Shown: positions 29,197 through 39,918 of the stretch, piece by piece
How the letters are laid out: the number at the start of each line of letters is the position of its first letter
Numbering within the stretch: the first letter of the stretch is position 1
Assembly: GCF_017163755.1 (NCBI RefSeq)
Contig: NZ_JAFIWC010000004.1
Span: 124,001-188,000 of the forward strand
From: Xanthomonas sp.
GTDB taxonomy: Bacteria; Pseudomonadota; Gammaproteobacteria; Xanthomonadales; Xanthomonadaceae
DNA length: 64,000 bases
Reading direction: 5' to 3'
The notes under the pieces: model-generated
What the model was told of the DNA's origin: nothing
Seen by the model: only the letters and a program-made list of their open reading frames with translations
Database searches by the model: none
Position numbers and translations under genes: made by a program

Positions 29197-30192
29197 ATGC
29201 GCCCATACGCCCTGTTCGCCTCCGCCCTCGCCATGCTGCCGTGGTCGGCCGCGGCGCAGCCGGCCACCTACGGTCCGCAACTGGAAGGGTTCGACTATCC
29301 GCATCCGGTGCAGCAATACCGCTTCACCTCGCAGCAGCAGACGCTGCAGATGGCGTACATGGATGTGCGCCCACAGCGGCCCAACGGACGCACGGTGGTG
29401 CTGCTGCACGGCAAGAACTTCTGCGCCGCGACCTGGGAGGACGCCATCGCCGCGCTGCACGCGCAGGGCTACCGGGTGATCGCGCCGGACCAGGTCGGCT
29501 TCTGCAAGTCGAGCAAGCCGGCGGCCTACCAGTTCTCGTTCGCGCAGCTGGCCGCCAACACCCGTGCGTTGCTGCAACAGCTCGGCATCGAGCGCGCGGC
29601 GGTCGTCGGCCATTCGATGGGCGGCATGCTGGCGATCCGCTATGCGCTGATGTATCCGCAGGCGACCGAACACCTGGCCCTGGTCAATCCGATCGGGCTG
29701 GAGGACTGGAAGGCGCTGGGCGTGCCGTGGCAAAGCGTGGACGCGTGGTACCAGAGCGAACTGAAGACCAGCTTCGACAGCATCAAGCAATACCAGCTCC
29801 GCACCTACTACGCGGGCCAGTGGACGCCCGCATTCGAGCGCTGGGCGCGCATGCAGGCCGGCATGTACGCCGGCCCCGGCAAGCAGGCCGTGGCCTGGAA
29901 CCAGGCGCTGACCTACGACATGGTGTTCAACCAGCCGGTGGTCTACGAGCTGCCGCAACTGAAGGTGGCCACCACGCTGTTCATCGGCCAGAAGGACAAC
30001 ACCGCGATCGGCAAGGCGCTGGCCCCGGACGCGGTGAAGGCGCGGCTCGGCGATTACCCGGCGCTGGGCAAACGCGCCGCGGCGGCGATCGCCAACGCGC
30101 GGCTGGTCGAATTCGCCGAACTCGGCCACTCGCCGCAGGTGCAGGACCCGCGTCGGTTCAACGCCGCGCTGCTGGACGCGCTGTCGCGCTGA
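29197..30192 (+). CDS. Exported alpha/beta hydrolase
   Basis: 331-residue alpha/beta hydrolase with a signal peptide (about 1-20, ending SAAAQ). Oxyanion-hole motif HGKNF at 71-75, nucleophile Ser140 in GHSMGG, a likely acid near GQKDN (about 267), and the base His in FAELGHSPQ near 310. Substrate unknown; the closest named relatives are esterases and epoxide/haloalkane-type hydrolases. A TAGAGT box is about 35 bp upstream. Stands alone between the cyclase and chitinase genes. Confidence 0.85.
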   Translation: MRPYALFASALAMLPWSAAAQPATYGPQLEGFDYPHPVQQYRFTSQQQTLQMAYMDVRPQRPNGRTVVLLHGKNFCAATWEDAIAALHAQGYRVIAPDQVGFCKSSKPAAYQFSFAQLAANTRALLQQLGIERAAVVGHSMGGMLAIRYALMYPQATEHLALVNPIGLEDWKALGVPWQSVDAWYQSELKTSFDSIKQYQLRTYYAGQWTPAFERWARMQAGMYAGPGKQAVAWNQALTYDMVFNQPVVYELPQLKVATTLFIGQKDNTAIGKALAPDAVKARLGDYPALGKRAAAAIANARLVEFAELGHSPQVQDPRRFNAALLDALSR

Positions 30193-30556
30193 GGTCCCTG
30201 CGCAGAAGGGCAAGGCCCGCCTGTGCCCGCCGGTGACCCGCCGAGCGGCTCTGCGCCGCCTGCCGGGCGCGCGCTGCGCTTGCGCCCTGCAACATTGATG
30301 GCGCCATCGGCCGCCGTGCAGGCGCGCCGGACCCAACGTTGTCAACTATTACTGTGATAGCAACCCCGGTTGTTTCTCGCGGGCAATTGACAACGTTATC
30401 ACCGCAGTCGACGGTCCCCTCTCCAGCGCAGAGGAGGCGGCCCGCACCCATGGCGCCGGCCACCCACCAGTGGCGCTGGAATGCAGCCAGTACGGGGCTT
30501 TCCGGCTGCTTTCCGAAGATCCGTTGGCCACATCGCACAGGACAGGAGGTTTCACC
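30193..30556. promoter_or_regulatory. Chitinase upstream region with 11-bp inverted repeat
   Basis: 364 bp without a gene. AACGTTGTCAA at 30335-30345 and its exact reverse complement TTGACAACGTT at 30387-30397 flank an AT-richer stretch. The right copy contains a TTGACA (-35-like) at 30387-30392, but no convincing -10 follows at 17 bp. A short CAACC/GGTTG hairpin lies between them. A regulator-binding site for the chitinase gene is likely but the factor is unknown. Confidence 0.5.
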
Positions 30557-32611
30557 ATGAACGTGAAATTCGCTCTACCGTGGTTGTTGTGCTGTACCGC
30601 CCTTGTCGCATTCGCGAGCCAGGCACGGGCGCAATCCGTGTCCTGCAGCGGCATCGCCCAATGGGACGCCGCCAGGATCTACCAGAGCGGCGACAAGCTG
30701 GTCTTCCAGGGCAAGCTGTACCAGGCCACCACGCAGATATGGAACGCCGCGCCCACCTACTGCACCAGTTGCGGCTGGTATCAGGACCTGGGCACCTGCA
30801 GCGCCACCGGCAACCAGCCCCCGACCGTGGCGTTGACCGCACCGGCCAGCGGCGCGAGCTTCTCCAGCGGCGCGGCGATCACCGTGTCGGCGAACGCAGC
30901 GGATGCGGACGGCAGCATCGCCAAGGTCGAGTTCTTCCGCGGCGCCACTTCGCTGGGCAGCGACACCAGCGCGCCTTACGGCGTCACCTGGAGCAACGCC
31001 AGCGCCGGCAGCCATCAGCTGACCGCCGTGGCGACCGACAACCAGGGCGCCAACGCGACCTCGGCGGCGCGCAGCATCACCGTCATCGGCACCCCGCCCA
31101 CCGACACCACCGCGCCGAGCGTCCCCACCGGCCTGGCCTCGGCCACGCAGACCAGCAGCAGCGTCACCCTGTCGTGGAACGCGGCCAGCGACAACGCCGG
31201 CGGCAGCGGCATCGCCGGCTACCGCGTCTACCGCAACGGCGCGCTGGTCGGCTCGCCGACCGCGACCGCCTACACCGACTCGGCGCTGGCCGCCGACACC
31301 AGCTACAGCTACCAGGTCGCCGCGCGCGACAACGCCGGCAACGCCTCGGCCAGCAGCGCGGCGCTGAGCGTGCGCACCCGGCCGTCCGGCGGCGGCGGCG
31401 GCAAGCGGGTCATCGGCTACTTCGTGCAGTGGGGCATCTACGGCCGCAACTACCAGGTCGCCGACATCGAGAAGAGCGGCTCGGCCAACTACATGACCCA
31501 CATCAACTACGCCTTCGGCAACGTGCGCAACAACCGCTGCGAAGTGGGCGTGGTGCAGCCGTCCGACCCCAACACCGGCGCCGGCGGCGATGCGTTCGCC
31601 GACTACACCAAGTCGTTCGCGGCCGCGCAGAGCGTCGACGGCGTGGCCGACACCTGGGACCAGCCGCTGCGCGGCAACTGGAACCAGCTGAAGAAGCTCA
31701 AGGCCAAGCATCCCGGCCTGAAAGTGCTGATCTCGCTGGGCGGCTGGACCTGGTCGCGCGGTTTCTCCAGCGCCGCGCGTCCGGAGAACCGCCAGGCCTT
31801 CGTGGCCTCGTGCATCGACGCCTACATCCGCGGCAACCTGCCGGTCACCGATGGCGCGGGCGGCGCGGCGGCCGCGGCCGGCGTGTTCGACGGCATCGAC
31901 ATCGACTGGGAATACCCCAACGCCTGCGGCATCAGCTGCGGCAGCGCCGAGGACCGGCAGAACTTCACCGCGCTGATGGCCGAGTTCCGGCGCCAGCTCA
32001 ACGAGGTCCGTCCCGGCCTGCTGCTGACCGTGGCGGTGGGCGCCGGCGTGGACAAGATCCGCGCGACCGATCCGGCGCAGTACCACCCGTACCTGGACTA
32101 CATCAACGTCATGACCTACGACTTCCACGGCGCGTTCGAGCCGATCACCAACCACCATTCGGCGCTGTTCGATTCGCCGGCCGATCCTTCCACCGGCGAC
32201 CAGCGCTACTACAACAGCAACGATGCGATGCAGGCGTTCCTGGATGCCGGCGTGCCCGCGGCCAAGCTCAATCTGGGCATCGGCTTCTACGGGCGCGGCT
32301 GGACCAACGTGCCCAACGTCAACAACGGCCTGTACCAGAGCGGCAGCCCGGCGCCGGGCACCTACGAGGCCGGCATCGAGGACTACAAGATCCTCAAGAA
32401 CGCGGCCGGCACCTCGCATACCGACAACGCCGCCGGCGCGCACTGGAAGTACAACGGCAGCACCTTCTGGAGCTACGACACGCCCGGCGTGATCACCCAG
32501 AAGATGGGCTACGTGAAGGCGCAGGGTCTGGGCGGCGCCTTCTTCTGGGAGTTCAGCGGCGATGCGCCGCAGGCGGAACTGGTCAAGGCGGTCAGCAACG
32601 GCCTGCAATAG
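30557..32611 (+). CDS. Secreted GH18 chitinase with CBM5/12, Ig-like and fibronectin III modules
   Basis: 684-residue secreted chitinase hydrolysing beta-1,4-GlcNAc chains. Order: signal peptide (1-25), CBM5/12 chitin-binding module (about 27-80, with aromatic WDAARIYQSGDKL and CGWYQDLG), Ig-like module (about 87-175), fibronectin III (about 185-275), Gly-rich linker, GH18 barrel (about 285-684). The catalytic DGIDIDWE is at 445-452, with Glu452 as acid. The ATG at 30557 follows an ideal AGGAGG. Ends at a hairpin terminator. Likely roles are nutrition or attack on fungi and insects. Confidence 0.95.
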   Translation: MNVKFALPWLLCCTALVAFASQARAQSVSCSGIAQWDAARIYQSGDKLVFQGKLYQATTQIWNAAPTYCTSCGWYQDLGTCSATGNQPPTVALTAPASGASFSSGAAITVSANAADADGSIAKVEFFRGATSLGSDTSAPYGVTWSNASAGSHQLTAVATDNQGANATSAARSITVIGTPPTDTTAPSVPTGLASATQTSSSVTLSWNAASDNAGGSGIAGYRVYRNGALVGSPTATAYTDSALAADTSYSYQVAARDNAGNASASSAALSVRTRPSGGGGGKRVIGYFVQWGIYGRNYQVADIEKSGSANYMTHINYAFGNVRNNRCEVGVVQPSDPNTGAGGDAFADYTKSFAAAQSVDGVADTWDQPLRGNWNQLKKLKAKHPGLKVLISLGGWTWSRGFSSAARPENRQAFVASCIDAYIRGNLPVTDGAGGAAAAAGVFDGIDIDWEYPNACGISCGSAEDRQNFTALMAEFRRQLNEVRPGLLLTVAVGAGVDKIRATDPAQYHPYLDYINVMTYDFHGAFEPITNHHSALFDSPADPSTGDQRYYNSNDAMQAFLDAGVPAAKLNLGIGFYGRGWTNVPNVNNGLYQSGSPAPGTYEAGIEDYKILKNAAGTSHTDNAAGAHWKYNGSTFWSYDTPGVITQKMGYVKAQGLGGAFFWEFSGDAPQAELVKAVSNGLQ

Positions 32612-32640
32612 GCGGCGCGACAACGCCATCCACCAAAACG

Positions 32641-32670
32641 AAACGCCGGCGCAAGCCGGCGTTTCTCTTT
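32641..32670. terminator. Two-way hairpin terminator between chitinase and hom
   Basis: A 10-bp perfect stem AAACGCCGGC / GCCGGCGTTT with loop GCAA, followed on the plus strand by CTCTTT and on the minus strand by CGTTTTGG. It serves the chitinase and, from the other side, the metX-metB-hom operon. Confidence 0.8.
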
Positions 32671-32716
32671 GCCCGTTCCGACACGAGGTCGGGCGCGCCG
32701 CGGCGCACGCGGCCGC

Positions 32717-33805
32717 TCAGTCGGCGGCGATGCGCAACACGTCGTCGAGCAGCGCCGCGGCAGTGACTTCCGCGCCGGCGCCCGGCCCCTGGATCAACAG
32801 CGGCTGGCGCAGATAGCGGTCGCTGTGCAGGGCGACGCGGTTGTCGGTGCCGGCGCCGCTGGCCAGCGGATGGCCCAGCGGCAGTTCGCGCAACGCCACC
32901 GACGCCCCGTCGGCATCGAAACGGCCCACGAAACGCAGGCAGGCGCCGTTGCCGCGCGCCTGCGCCAGGCGCGCGGCCAGCGGCGCATCCAGCGTCGACA
33001 GCGCCGCGTCCACCCCGGCAGGCGCAGCCGCCGCCAGCGCCGCCGGCAGCAGCGAGTCCACCTGCACCTGTTCGGCGCTCAGCGGCAGCCCGGCGGCGCG
33101 CGCCAGGATCAGCAGCTTGCGGCGCACGTCCTCGCCGGACAGGTCCTCGCGCGGATCCGGCTCGGTATAGCCGGCCGCCGCGGCCTCGCGCACGCAGTCG
33201 GAGAACGCGCGGGCGCCGTCGTAACGGTGGAACAGCCACGCCAACGAGCCCGACAGCACGCCTTCCACCGCATGGATGCGGTCGCCGCCGGCGACCAGCG
33301 CGCGCAGGCTGCTCAGCAGCGGCAGGCCGGCGCCGACGGTGGCGCTGTCGCCGTAGTGGGTGGCGCCGGCGTGCCGCGCCGCCTCGATCTGCTGCGCGCG
33401 CGCCAGCGCTGCGCCGCGTCCGAGCTTGTTGGCGGTGACCACGTGCACGCCACGCGCCAGCCACTGCGCATGCCGCTGCGCGACGGCGTCGCTGGCGGTG
33501 GCATCGACCAGCACGTCGCCGCGGCGCAGGTCGTCCGGTTCGAGGGCCTGCGCCTGCGTGCCGCGCGGCGCGGCGTTGGCCGCGTCCAGCGCGTGCGCCG
33601 GGACCGCCAGGCATGCCTGGCGCGTGCGCGAGTTGGCCAGCCAGGCGAAGGCCGGCAAGCCCGCACGCCGTTGCTGCAAGGCCTGGTAGCGGGCGACGAA
33701 CGCCCGGCCGACGGTGCCGGTGCCGAGCAGGGCCAGCCGCGGCGCGTGCGCGGCCGGCGCAGCGCGCGCCGGCAACGCGAGTTCGTCGTCGGCGAGCCGG
33801 CTCAC
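32717..33805 (-). CDS. hom: Homoserine dehydrogenase
   Basis: 362-residue NAD(P)-dependent enzyme reducing aspartate semialdehyde to homoserine, feeding methionine and threonine synthesis. Nucleotide-binding LALLGTGTVGRAF near 24-36, VVTANKLGRG near 125, the catalytic region GVLSGSLAWLF and DLSGEDVRRKLLILAR. It has no kinase domain and no C-terminal ACT domain, so feedback by threonine is not expected from its own sequence. The GTG start overlaps the metB stop (GTGA). Third gene of the SAM-controlled operon. Confidence 0.92.
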   Translation of the reverse strand: MSRLADDELALPARAAPAAHAPRLALLGTGTVGRAFVARYQALQQRRAGLPAFAWLANSRTRQACLAVPAHALDAANAAPRGTQAQALEPDDLRRGDVLVDATASDAVAQRHAQWLARGVHVVTANKLGRGAALARAQQIEAARHAGATHYGDSATVGAGLPLLSSLRALVAGGDRIHAVEGVLSGSLAWLFHRYDGARAFSDCVREAAAAGYTEPDPREDLSGEDVRRKLLILARAAGLPLSAEQVQVDSLLPAALAAAAPAGVDAALSTLDAPLAARLAQARGNGACLRFVGRFDADGASVALRELPLGHPLASGAGTDNRVALHSDRYLRQPLLIQGPGAGAEVTAAALLDDVLRIAAD

Positions 33806-35019
33806 GCGTCCACCCGTTTGCGCGCCACCGCCTCGCCGGCCTGCTGCGCGCGCAACAGGCCCGCCCGCAGATCGGCCAGCAGGTCCTCGCTGGACTCGAT
33901 GCCCACCGACAGCCGCAACAGGCCATCGGAGATGCCCGCATGCGCGCGCGCCTCGGCGCTCATCGCCGCATGCGTCATCGTCGCCGGATGCGCGATCAGG
34001 CTCTCCACCCCGCCCAGCGACTCGGCCAGGGTGAAATAGCGCAGGCCGTCGACGAAGGCGCGCACTTCCGGCTCGCCGCCGGCCAGTTCGAAGCTGATCA
34101 TCGCGCCGAAGCCGCGCTGCTGGCGCGCGGCGACCGCATGCCCCGGATGCGCGGCCAGGCCCGGGTAGTAGACCTGGGTGACCGCCGCATGGCCGTCGAG
34201 CAGCGCCACCACCGCCTGCGCGTTCTCCTGGTGCACGCGCAGCCGCGCGTCCAGGGTGCGCAGCCCGCGCAGGGTCAGGAACGCGTCGAACGGCGAGCCG
34301 GTCAGGCCCAGCGCGTTGGCCCACCAGCTCAGCTGCTGGTGCAGTTCCGGATCGGCGGCGATCACCGCGCCGCCGACCACGTCGCTGTGGCCGTTGACGT
34401 ACTTGGTGGTGGAATGGATGACGATGTCGGCGCCGAAGGCGATGGGCTTCTGCAGTGCCGGCGACAGGAAGGTGTTGTCGACCACGGCCAGCGCGCCGGC
34501 CTTGTGCGCGGCATCGATGACGAAGCGCAGGTCGGTGATGCGCAGCAGCGGGTTGGACGGGGTCTCGATCAGCACCAGCTTCGGCGCCTGCGCCAGCGCG
34601 TCGGCGAGCGAACGCGGGTCGGTCAGGTCGGCGGTGATCAGCTCGAAGTGGCCCTTGTTGGCCAACGCGTTGAACAGGCGCCAGCTGCCACCGTACGCAT
34701 CGTGCGGCACCACCAGCCGGTCGCCCGGCTGCAGCAGCGCGTTGAGCACCAGGTTGATCGCGCCCATGCCGGTCGCGGTCACCACGCCGCCGGCGCCGCC
34801 TTCCAGCTCGGCCAGCGCTTCGCCGAGCAGGTCGCGGGTCGGGTTGCCGCTGCGGGTGTAGTCGTACTGGCGCTTGTTGCCGAAGCCGTCGAAGCTGAAA
34901 TTTGACGACAGCACGATCGGCGGGGTCACCGCGCCGTAGGCGCTGTCGCGGTCGATGCCGGCGCGCACCGCGGCGGTGGCGGCGCTACAGGGCAGTTCGT
35001 TGTCGTGGGCAGTGCTCAT
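33802..35019 (-). CDS. metB: Cystathionine gamma-synthase / O-acylhomoserine sulfhydrylase family
   Basis: 405-residue PLP enzyme of the Cys/Met metabolism family, joining acyl-homoserine with cysteine (or sulfide). The PLP lysine is Lys206 in HSTTKYVNGHSD; the phosphate-binding region (ATGMGAINLVLNAL) and VLIETPSNPLLRITD are normal. Cystathionine gamma-synthase versus direct sulfhydrylase cannot be separated by eye. The start overlaps the metX stop, so all three genes are translationally coupled. Confidence 0.92.
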   Translation of the reverse strand: MSTAHDNELPCSAATAAVRAGIDRDSAYGAVTPPIVLSSNFSFDGFGNKRQYDYTRSGNPTRDLLGEALAELEGGAGGVVTATGMGAINLVLNALLQPGDRLVVPHDAYGGSWRLFNALANKGHFELITADLTDPRSLADALAQAPKLVLIETPSNPLLRITDLRFVIDAAHKAGALAVVDNTFLSPALQKPIAFGADIVIHSTTKYVNGHSDVVGGAVIAADPELHQQLSWWANALGLTGSPFDAFLTLRGLRTLDARLRVHQENAQAVVALLDGHAAVTQVYYPGLAAHPGHAVAARQQRGFGAMISFELAGGEPEVRAFVDGLRYFTLAESLGGVESLIAHPATMTHAAMSAEARAHAGISDGLLRLSVGIESSEDLLADLRAGLLRAQQAGEAVARKRVDA

Positions 35020-36050
35020 GCGGTAGCTCCGGTGGTGCGCAGGGCGGTGGCGAGGATCGCGTCGATGCGGTCGGTTTCTTTCAGGAAGGCATCGTGGCCG
35101 TACGGCGAACGCAGCACGCGCAGGCTGCCGCGCGGGCCCAGGCCCTCGACCAGGGTGACCAGGTCGGACAGCGGCACCAGGCGGTCGCCTTCGACCGCGA
35201 CCACCACGGTGGGCACGGCGACGGCCGCCGGGTCGATGCGGTGCAGGTCGATCGATTCGGACAGGCGCAGGTAGGCGTTGACCTGGGTGCGCGCCACGTA
35301 CTGCGCGCCGGCGGCGTCGAGATAGTCCTCGGCGGCGACGCGGACGCGGCCATTGATCACTTCCGGCGGCGCGTCGAAGCGCTCGCCGAATTCCTCCGGG
35401 GTGCGGTAGCTGAGCATCGCGAACTGCCGCGCCAGCGACAGCCCGTGGCTTTCCGCGCACTGCAGCTGGCCCAGCGCCACCGCGCGGCGCTGCAGCGCGC
35501 GCCAGGCGGCCGCGTACGGATGCGCGCGGTGCGCGCCGCTGACCGCCACCAGCCGGCCCAGCCGCTGCGGGTGGCGGACAGCCAGCTGCAAACCGACCAG
35601 CGCACCGTAGGAATAGCCGACCAAACCGTGCAACCGGGCGATACCCAGCGCGTCGAGCAGCGCAGCGATCGCATCGGCCTGGTCGGCGGTATCGATCGGC
35701 GCGTCCAGGCTGCCGTCGGCGCCGACGAAGTCGAACGCGAGCAGCCGCCGCTGCGCCGGGTCCAGCGCGCGGCCGCCGCCGACCAGGCCCTCGGCCCAGC
35801 CCTTCTCGGGGAAGGCGGCGTTGGCGGCCAGGTGGCGGTGCGCGGAGATGCCGCCGGCGACGAACACCACCGGCGCCTCGGCCGGGCCAGTGAGTTCGTA
35901 GCGCAGGCGCAGCAACTGCACGCCGGCATGGCGCAGCGGCAGCGCAATCGCGGTTTCGCCGCGCAACGCGATCACGCTGTCGTCGGGCGCGGCGGAAGCG
36001 ACGTACGGATCGGGGACGGGAGGGCGGCTGGGCGTGTTCACGAGGCTCAT
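35016..36050 (-). CDS. metX: MetX-like homoserine O-acyltransferase
   Basis: 344-residue alpha/beta-hydrolase-fold acyltransferase, activating homoserine for methionine synthesis. Nucleophile Ser147 in GYSYGALVGLQLA and catalytic His319 in YGHDAFLKE are seen; GGISAHRHL near 68 is the oxyanion loop. It is shorter than standard MetX (about 370-380). Acetyl- versus succinyl-CoA use cannot be decided here. The ATG at 36050 has no clear ribosome site; the longer open frame upstream runs through the riboswitch and is excluded. First gene of the operon. Confidence 0.88.
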   Translation of the reverse strand: MSLVNTPSRPPVPDPYVASAAPDDSVIALRGETAIALPLRHAGVQLLRLRYELTGPAEAPVVFVAGGISAHRHLAANAAFPEKGWAEGLVGGGRALDPAQRRLLAFDFVGADGSLDAPIDTADQADAIAALLDALGIARLHGLVGYSYGALVGLQLAVRHPQRLGRLVAVSGAHRAHPYAAAWRALQRRAVALGQLQCAESHGLSLARQFAMLSYRTPEEFGERFDAPPEVINGRVRVAAEDYLDAAGAQYVARTQVNAYLRLSESIDLHRIDPAAVAVPTVVVAVEGDRLVPLSDLVTLVEGLGPRGSLRVLRSPYGHDAFLKETDRIDAILATALRTTGATA

Positions 36051-36121
36051 GGCGGTATCCGGGGAGGAACGGCCATCGAGCTTCGCGGAGCTCGCGTTCG
36101 ACGTGCGAAGGCACTGATCGA

Positions 36122-36236
36122 ACCATCTTTCGGCGGACGCGGTGGTCCCCGCAGGATTTGGCACCTACACGTGCGCTTGCGCGCCCGCTGGCTGCCCCGG
36201 CATCAAAGGGCCTGTCCCTCCGCCGGTCTCGATGGT
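36122..36236 (-). ncRNA. SAM-I (S-box) riboswitch upstream of metX
   Basis: On the minus strand the conserved core is present in order: GGCGGAGGGACAGGCCC, then TTTGATGCCGGGGCAGCC, a variable arm, and GGTGCCAAATCCTGC. The closing P1 helix pairs ACCATC (36231-36236) with GATGGT (36122-36127). S-adenosylmethionine binding would lower expression of metX-metB-hom. Two hairpins follow before the ATG, one with a perfect 6-bp stem (36077-36094), possible expression platform. No T-run terminator is seen, so control may act on translation. Confidence 0.9.
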
Positions 36237-36242
36237 GACCCC

Positions 36243-36271
36243 ACGATGCCAGCGTTGTTCGCCGATGTCAA
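36243..36271 (-). promoter_or_regulatory. Promoter of the SAM-riboswitch metX operon
   Basis: Minus strand: TTGACA at 36271-36266, a 17-bp spacer, then CATCGT at 36248-36243. Transcription would start a few bases before the riboswitch P1 helix. The perfect -35 and correct spacing support it; the -10 is weak. A CTTTAT/ATAAAG palindrome (36276-36291) abuts the -35. Confidence 0.65.
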
Positions 36272-36377
36272 ATCTCTTTATTCGGATAAAGCGATGAAAG
36301 GATCACGGATCGCGGCTGACGCATAATCCCGCCTCGCGACCGCCGTCGCCCGACCCCACCGCTCCAGGAGCCCCGCG

Positions 36378-37406
36378 ATGCCCGGCCAGCCCCCGACCCC
36401 GGCCAGCGCCGGCCGCGGCCCGACCGCGCGCCGGGCTGCCGCCCCGTCCCGCCCCTTGCATGCCCTGCGCTGGCTGCTCGGCGCGAGCGCGCTGCTGTGG
36501 CTGGCGCCGCCCGCCACCGCGGCCAAGCTGTACGCCTGGAAGGACGCCGATGGCGTGACCCACTACGCCGACCATCCGCCGGACCCGCAGCTGGCCGGCC
36601 CGGTGCAGGCGAGCGTGCTGCCCTACCGCAACCCGCCCGGCGCGCTGGCGCAGCTGCGCCTGGAGAGCCAGGGCGCGCGCCAGCTGGCCTGGGCCGAGAA
36701 CCGCCTGTACGGCCCGGTGCAGGTGGAGCTGCGCTACCGCCGCGCCGACAACGTCACCGCGGTGCCGGCGCTGCCCGCGCGCGCGGTGCTGCCCGCGCGC
36801 GGCAGCGCGCTGGTCTCGCGCCTGTACGTGAACGACCCGCGCCACGGCAGCCATTTCGACCTGGTGCTGGACGCGCTGCCGGGCGACCCCGCGGCCAAGC
36901 CGCAGGACTACGCCTATCGGCTGCCGTTCGAATACGGCCGGGTGCGCGTGGACCAGGGCTTCGGCGGCAGCTTCAGCCACAACGACGCGCAGAACTACTA
37001 CGCGCTCGACTTCGCCGTGCCCGAGGGCACCGCGGTGCTGGCGGTACGCGACGGCTGGGTGATGCAGGTGGAGTCGGATTTCGACAAGGCCGGGCTGAAC
37101 CGGGAGAAGTTCGGCGGCCGCGCCAACTTCATCCGCATCGTCCACGACGACGGCACGATGGCGGTCTACGCGCACCTGAAGTGGGACGGCGTGCAGGTGC
37201 GCACCGGGCAGCGGGTGCGCTCCGGGCAGCGCATCGCGCTGTCCGGCAATACCGGCTACAGCACCGCGCCGCACCTGCATTTCGTGCTCCAGGTCAACCG
37301 CGGCATGCGCCTGGAATCGATCCCGTTCCGCATGTTCGGCACGCTGGGCGAGCTGAAGTTCGCCCGCGAGGGCGCCGCCGCGGCGCCGGCCGACGCCGCG
37401 CGCTGA
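36378..37406 (+). CDS. M23-family peptidase with N-terminal DUF4124
   Basis: 342-residue envelope protein. After a positively charged N-terminus and hydrophobic export segment (about 28-48) comes a DUF4124 motif ([19 protein letters not shown]) and then a LytM/M23 zinc endopeptidase domain (about 210-325): [13 protein letters not shown] supplies the first His and Asp ligands, and TAPHLHFVL the HxH motif. Cuts or binds peptidoglycan cross-links. All M23 metal ligands appear present, so it is probably active. Divergent from the metX operon. Confidence 0.9.
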   Translation: MPGQPPTPASAGRGPTARRAAAPSRPLHALRWLLGASALLWLAPPATAAKLYAWKDADGVTHYADHPPDPQLAGPVQASVLPYRNPPGALAQLRLESQGARQLAWAENRLYGPVQVELRYRRADNVTAVPALPARAVLPARGSALVSRLYVNDPRHGSHFDLVLDALPGDPAAKPQDYAYRLPFEYGRVRVDQGFGGSFSHNDAQNYYALDFAVPEGTAVLAVRDGWVMQVESDFDKAGLNREKFGGRANFIRIVHDDGTMAVYAHLKWDGVQVRTGQRVRSGQRIALSGNTGYSTAPHLHFVLQVNRGMRLESIPFRMFGTLGELKFAREGAAAAPADAAR

Positions 37407-37479
37407 CCCGCGCCCGCCGCCGCGGCGCTATAATTCCGCCCTTCCCTGTAGCCGTGATCGCCCAGTGGGCGCCGTTGCC

Positions 37480-39084
<1,605 letters not shown>

Positions 39085-39202
39085 AGCCACACTTCCGCTC
39101 GGCGCGCTTGAACGGCGCGCCAACCGGCACCCGCGCCGCGGATGCGAATGTCTCGCAATTGGGGTAAGTTGCGGGGATGACTGCAGACCCGTCGTCCTCG
39201 CC

Positions 39203-39865
39203 ATGAACGCAGACTCGTCTCCTTCATCGAACGCGTCCTCGACACTGGACCTGCGCGACGAGGTCGCCAGCGCGGTGACCCATGGGCTCGGCGCGATCGC
39301 CGCCCTCGCCGGCGGCGCGGTCCTGATCACCCTGGCGGCCATCTACGGCGACGGCTGGCAGCTGGCCGGCGCCATCGTGTTCGGCGTGGCGCTGCTGTTG
39401 CTGTACACCGCCTCCACGCTGTACCACGCGATCCAGCATCCGCGGGCCAAGAGCCGGCTGAAGGTCTTCGACCATTGCGCGATCTACCTGCTGATCGCCG
39501 GCACCTATACCCCGTTCACCCTGATCGCGCTGCGCGGCCCGTGGGGCTGGGGCATGTTCGCGATGATCTGGACCCTGGCCATCGCCGGGGTGATCTTCAA
39601 GCTGTTCTACACCGGGCGCTTCCCGCTGCTGTCCACCGTCATCTACGTCGGCATGGGCTGGTCGGTCGTGGTCGCGATCAAGCCGATGCTCGCCTCGCTG
39701 GACTACTGGACGCTGGGCTGGTTGCTCGCCGGCGGCCTGTTCTACACCCTGGGCACCTATTTCTATCACCGCGAATCGATCCGCTATTCGCATGCGATCT
39801 GGCATCTGTTCGTGCTCGGCGGCAGCGTCTGCCACTTCGTCTCGGTGACCGCGCAGGTGCTGTAG
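39203..39865 (+). CDS. Hemolysin III / YqfA family membrane protein
   Basis: 220-residue seven-helix protein of the PAQR/hemolysin III family. Conserved polar residues are placed as in relatives: DEVASAVTHGLGAI, STLYHAIQHP, the DHCAIYLLIAGTYTPF motif, and SHAIWHLFVLGGSVCHF with likely zinc-binding histidines. Haemolysis in other species is reported only on over-expression; the real role is unclear. A TAAGTT box lies near 39164. Confidence 0.93.
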   Translation: MNADSSPSSNASSTLDLRDEVASAVTHGLGAIAALAGGAVLITLAAIYGDGWQLAGAIVFGVALLLLYTASTLYHAIQHPRAKSRLKVFDHCAIYLLIAGTYTPFTLIALRGPWGWGMFAMIWTLAIAGVIFKLFYTGRFPLLSTVIYVGMGWSVVVAIKPMLASLDYWTLGWLLAGGLFYTLGTYFYHRESIRYSHAIWHLFVLGGSVCHFVSVTAQVL

Positions 39866-39918
39866 CGGCGCGGTCGCCGGCCGCTTTTTCGCGCCCTGTG
39901 CACAGCCAACGCCCAAGT

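Noticed and set aside
30193-30556. A sigma-70 promoter from TTGACA at 30387
   Set aside because: No acceptable -10 is found at 16-18 bp; TTGACA is better read as part of the inverted repeat.
35016-36050. MetX as a serine O-succinyltransferase of a cysteine pathway
   Set aside because: The protein is shorter and its N-terminal motifs differ from what I recall of those enzymes; linkage to hom favours homoserine as substrate. Cannot be settled without alignment.
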